NCBI GenBank assembly: GCA_964412195.1
Contig: CAYPNP010000054.1
Span: forward strand, 1-8,242
Direction of reading: 5' to 3'
DNA: 8,242 nt
DNA from: CAYPNP01 sp964412195
Lineage (GTDB): Bacteria > Acidobacteriota > JAAYUB01
Part shown: in pieces, positions 5,569 to 8,242 of the stretch
Numbering within the stretch: position 1 is the stretch's first letter
How the letters are laid out: each line of letters begins with the position of its first letter
The notes under the pieces: generated by a model
Seen by the model: only the letters and a program-made list of their open reading frames with translations
Databases searched by the model: none
What the model was told of the DNA's origin: nothing
Position numbers and translations under genes: made by a program

Positions 5569-8242
5569 ATGCGTTTCCAGGTCCCGACATCCCTTCGCGC
5601 CACCTTCCTCCTGGTCCTCGCCGCAATCCTGGCGCTGGTCCCGGGGGTTGGCTCGATCCGGGCGGGAATCAACCGCTGGTCCACCGAGGGGCCTTACGGC
5701 GGGGTCATTCGCTTCCTCACGGTGGATCCGCAGACTCCCAACGTCCTCTTCGCCGTTGTCAGCCGGGGCGGATTTTTCCGGAGCCGGAACTGGGGCCAGA
5801 GTTGGGAACAGATCAACGCTTTCGCTTATCCGGTCTCCACGGTCTTCATTCATCCGCTTCAGCATGAATTGGTCTTTGTCAGCACGTCGAACGGGATCGC
5901 CCGTTCCACCGACGGAGGAGACACCTGGTCTCCCACCAACGCGTACGGGGAGCACGTCGCCATCCTCGTCCATCCCGACCAACCCGATGTGATGTACGCC
6001 GCCGGACTTTACTCCTACGGGTGTTGGCGCAGCACCGATCGGGGAGTGACCTGGACCAAGCGGTCCTCGTTCACCGACCAGATCCACGGGATGAGCATCC
6101 TGCCCGTCCCGCCTTACACGCTGTTCGTACCGACCTGGAAGAGCGGCATTCTCCGCAGTGACGATGGGGGCGCCACCTGGACCCCGATCTATCCGGCGGA
6201 GGGCGGCTATTTCCATGTCGCCTGCCACCCTTACCGGCCGGGCTGGGTCTATGCCTCGGTCTCGGAGAATGCGCAGACAACCGGCATCTATCTTTCCACC
6301 GACGCCGGCGGCAGCTGGAATCCTCGCATCCTTGGGATCTGTTTTGATGCCATGGTGTTCGATCCCCGGGATCCGGACCGGCTTTACTTCATCCTGGACA
6401 AGGGCTACCGCAGCCTGGACGGGGGCCTCAGCATCCAACCGATCCATCCCATGTGGGGGTGGGCCCTGACCCTGGATCCCTCCCCTGGAGGCGCCCTGTA
6501 CCTGGGGACGGGCAACGGCATCGTCCGCTCGTGGGATCAAGGAGACACCTTCCAGGATGCCAGTTTCGGTGTCACCAGCTACATGTGGTCGCTGCAGATA
6601 TCTCCCAAAGAGCCAGGCACGATATACGCCGGTGACGGCTCAGGTTATTTCAACCGCCGCCGGAGCGGCGAAGCCGCCTGGCAACAACTTGGCTTGGCCT
6701 GCGACAATCTGGTGGACCTGGCCGTGACCACCGCCACCGATCCCCCCACCTTTTTCGCGGCGGCCTGCGGGGCACTCTGGCGGAGCACCGATGAAGGCGC
6801 CACCTGGCATTCGATCCAGACTGGTTCCATCATCTGGAACGTCGTCGTCGATCCTGCCAATCCGCTGATCCTGTATGCCGCCTCCGGTCAGCCGGGCTCC
6901 CCGGAAACCTGGGATCGTTACAAGGGGATATTCAAATCGACGGATGGCGGGATCACCTGGATCGAAACGCATCAACTGGACGAGATCAGCATTTTTGAGC
7001 TTCTGGTCGATCCGACATCTTCCCAGACGATCTACGCCGCGGGGTACGGCGGTTTGTACCGGTCCACGGACTCCGGCGGCAGCTGGACGCCGATCACCAA
7101 CGGGTTGGGAAACACTCATATCCTGTCCCTGACGATGGACACCACACCGCCTGCCACACTGTACGCCGGCGCGGTGGACCAGCCCGTCTATCCCCTGGAG
7201 GAAGTGTATCGGAGCACCAACGGCGGCAACTCCTGGAGCCCCGCCGGTCTGACCGATCTCGACGTCATCTCGCTGGCTTTCGATCCCTCGGAAGAAAGGA
7301 TTTACGCCGGGACTCAGTTCCGCGGACTGTACCAGTCCGACAACGGCGGGGGGAGCTGGCAACTTTCCCATCCCGCCATGGAACATGCGGAGATCTGGGA
7401 CGTCGCCGTCGACAACCGGGGCAGTCACCGGGTGTATGCCGCCACCAACATCGGTGTCTTCTCCCGTACGGACACCACCGTACCTACGGTCGCGGTCCAA
7501 GCCCGCTTCACCGAAACCGGGGTGGTCAACAAAACGTTGGCCAACCAGATCCTGCCCGGCTCGGCGCTGACGCTCCTGCTGGCCCAGAACACCTTCGTGA
7601 CGGCCAGCCCTTCCAATCCCGTGATCCTGGAGCTGCGGCTGCCGGAGGGTGCCACGCTGGGCCAGACCCTGGCCGACGGCGACCTCTCCGACCTGACGAT
7701 ACAGCCCGCGGGCCGGACTGTCCTGCCGTTGGCGGTCTCGGAATATACCCTCGACGCCGAATCCGGCTGCATGGCGCCCATCGACGGGAGCGCCTCCACC
7801 TACGACATCGGCTCCGACGCCGTCCAGCTGTTCCGCTGCCTGGCGGGCGAGGACCGGATTCTGGTGCGGATCACCCGGGGGACCGGCCCCTGGAACCCGA
7901 CCGCCGACGAGAACGTCCTGGGAGTCACCCTCGGCGCGAGCGCCGGAGTCTGGCCCCCCACTGCCGGCAGCAACTGGGGCGCTTCCGGCCGGTACCGGCA
8001 GGAGAACACCCAGTTCTTCGGCGACATCCGCGGGTACGATTTCGCCGCTCATCTGGGGTCTTTCCCCATGATCCTGCGGGCATTCTACCAGAAGACCGGC
8101 TCGGCGATCGGCGTCACCTTCGACCCCAACCCCATTGAGGCGTTCCGCCTCGACCTGGACCGGCCGGACGAGTACGCCAACGCGAGCCTGGTCGGCGCGG
8201 AGATGACCGATTCGGCGACGGCGGACCTGGACGGGGACGGGC
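5569..8242 (+). CDS. Paralogous giant secreted Asp-box/FG-GAP protein (3' end outside window)
   Basis: The frame from ATG 5569 is open for 891 codons to the window edge with no stop. It begins with a signal peptide (MRFQVPTSLRATF then a Leu/Ala-rich core; cleavage probably near residue 30). Asp-box motifs run from residue 72 to 597, nearly the same as in the upstream gene (74-598): RSRNWGQSW, RSTDGGDTW, RSTDRGVTW, RSDDGGATW, LSTDAGGSW and so on. Blades six to eight are eroded (Trp replaced by Ile or Phe, then RRRSGEAAW). The unrecognised central domain occupies about 639-884 and is roughly eight residues longer than in the neighbour. The window ends in ADLDGDG, the first FG-GAP/VCBS loop. If colinear with the neighbour, about 750 residues are missing on the right, including the C-terminal repeats. 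Function is unknown; extracellular binding is the simplest inference. Confidence 0.92.
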   Translation, partial: MRFQVPTSLRATFLLVLAAILALVPGVGSIRAGINRWSTEGPYGGVIRFLTVDPQTPNVLFAVVSRGGFFRSRNWGQSWEQINAFAYPVSTVFIHPLQHELVFVSTSNGIARSTDGGDTWSPTNAYGEHVAILVHPDQPDVMYAAGLYSYGCWRSTDRGVTWTKRSSFTDQIHGMSILPVPPYTLFVPTWKSGILRSDDGGATWTPIYPAEGGYFHVACHPYRPGWVYASVSENAQTTGIYLSTDAGGSWNPRILGICFDAMVFDPRDPDRLYFILDKGYRSLDGGLSIQPIHPMWGWALTLDPSPGGALYLGTGNGIVRSWDQGDTFQDASFGVTSYMWSLQISPKEPGTIYAGDGSGYFNRRRSGEAAWQQLGLACDNLVDLAVTTATDPPTFFAAACGALWRSTDEGATWHSIQTGSIIWNVVVDPANPLILYAASGQPGSPETWDRYKGIFKSTDGGITWIETHQLDEISIFELLVDPTSSQTIYAAGYGGLYRSTDSGGSWTPITNGLGNTHILSLTMDTTPPATLYAGAVDQPVYPLEEVYRSTNGGNSWSPAGLTDLDVISLAFDPSEERIYAGTQFRGLYQSDNGGGSWQLSHPAMEHAEIWDVAVDNRGSHRVYAATNIGVFSRTDTTVPTVAVQARFTETGVVNKTLANQILPGSALTLLLAQNTFVTASPSNPVILELRLPEGATLGQTLADGDLSDLTIQPAGRTVLPLAVSEYTLDAESGCMAPIDGSASTYDIGSDAVQLFRCLAGEDRILVRITRGTGPWNPTADENVLGVTLGASAGVWPPTAGSNWGASGRYRQENTQFFGDIRGYDFAAHLGSFPMILRAFYQKTGSAIGVTFDPNPIEAFRLDLDRPDEYANASLVGAEMTDSATADLDGDG
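5686..7482 (+). other. Fourteen-blade Asp-box propeller region of the third paralogue
   Basis: Motifs start at 5782, 5905, 6031, 6157, 6295, 6412, 6529, about 6658, 6784, 6937, 7063, 7213 and 7336, with a degenerate fourteenth around 7456-7482. Those at 6412 (SLDGGLSI), 6529 (SWDQGDTF) and about 6658 have lost key positions. Spacing is 39-51 residues. The blade count and end point match the upstream paralogue. Confidence 0.78.
7483..8220 (+). other. Conserved unrecognised domain, copy 2
   Basis: This is colinear with 2263-2955 of the upstream gene. It contains NQILP, ASPSNPVIL, LAVSEY and the signature GVWPPTAGSNWG followed by RQENTQFF (7948-8019). A short extra segment (around DGDLSDLTIQPAGRT, 7675-7719) precedes LAVSEY and explains most of the length difference. 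It leads directly into the first FG-GAP loop at the window edge. Confidence 0.65.

Noticed and set aside
5389..8052. Long minus-strand open frames at 5389-6540 and 6640-8052
   Set aside because: They are antisense to the third paralogue, share the same biased composition, and have no supporting start signals or recognisable domains.

Overview
The window is GC-rich with strongly G/C-ending codons, and it is densely coding on the + strand only. It holds part of a tandem array of paralogous genes for very large secreted proteins: the last 16 codons of one copy (1-51), one complete copy (346-5277, 1643 aa) and the first 891 codons of a third copy that runs off the right edge (5569-8242). I see no RNA gene, transposase, CRISPR array or metabolic gene. 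Copies continue beyond both edges, so the real array has at least three members. Signal peptides, Asp-box (BNR) propellers, FG-GAP/VCBS repeats and a C-terminal beta-type repeat tail suggest a free-living GC-rich bacterium with a taste for giant exported proteins. Acidobacteriota or a similar environmental lineage is possible, but this is a low-confidence guess because no phylogenetic marker gene is present.

Layout of each unit. Upstream there is a spacer of about 290 bp that begins in a purine-rich 7-bp repeat (GAGTSAG), with the stop codon of the preceding gene sitting inside its first unit. A near-consensus sigma70-type promoter follows (TTGACT, 17 bp, TAAACT or TACACT). Then comes a leader of about 60 nt, an ATG, a signal peptide, 13 recognisable Asp-box motifs at about 42-residue spacing plus a degenerate fourteenth blade, a conserved domain of about 230-245 residues that I do not recognise, and an FG-GAP/VCBS propeller. 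The complete copy ends in four tandem repeats of about 100 residues. The first spacer also carries twelve units of a second 7-bp repeat (AATYCGC) just upstream of the promoter; the second spacer holds only a single remnant unit.

The genes look like independently transcribed duplicates rather than steps of a pathway, because each of the two visible 5' ends has its own promoter. No catalytic signature is visible. The likely role is extracellular or surface binding (protein or glycan), but this is inference from architecture. The points most worth following are the array itself, the unrecognised central domain with its WPPTxGSNWG / RQENTQFF signature, the matched 14-blade layout of both copies, and the heptamer repeats that capture stop codons and flank the promoter.
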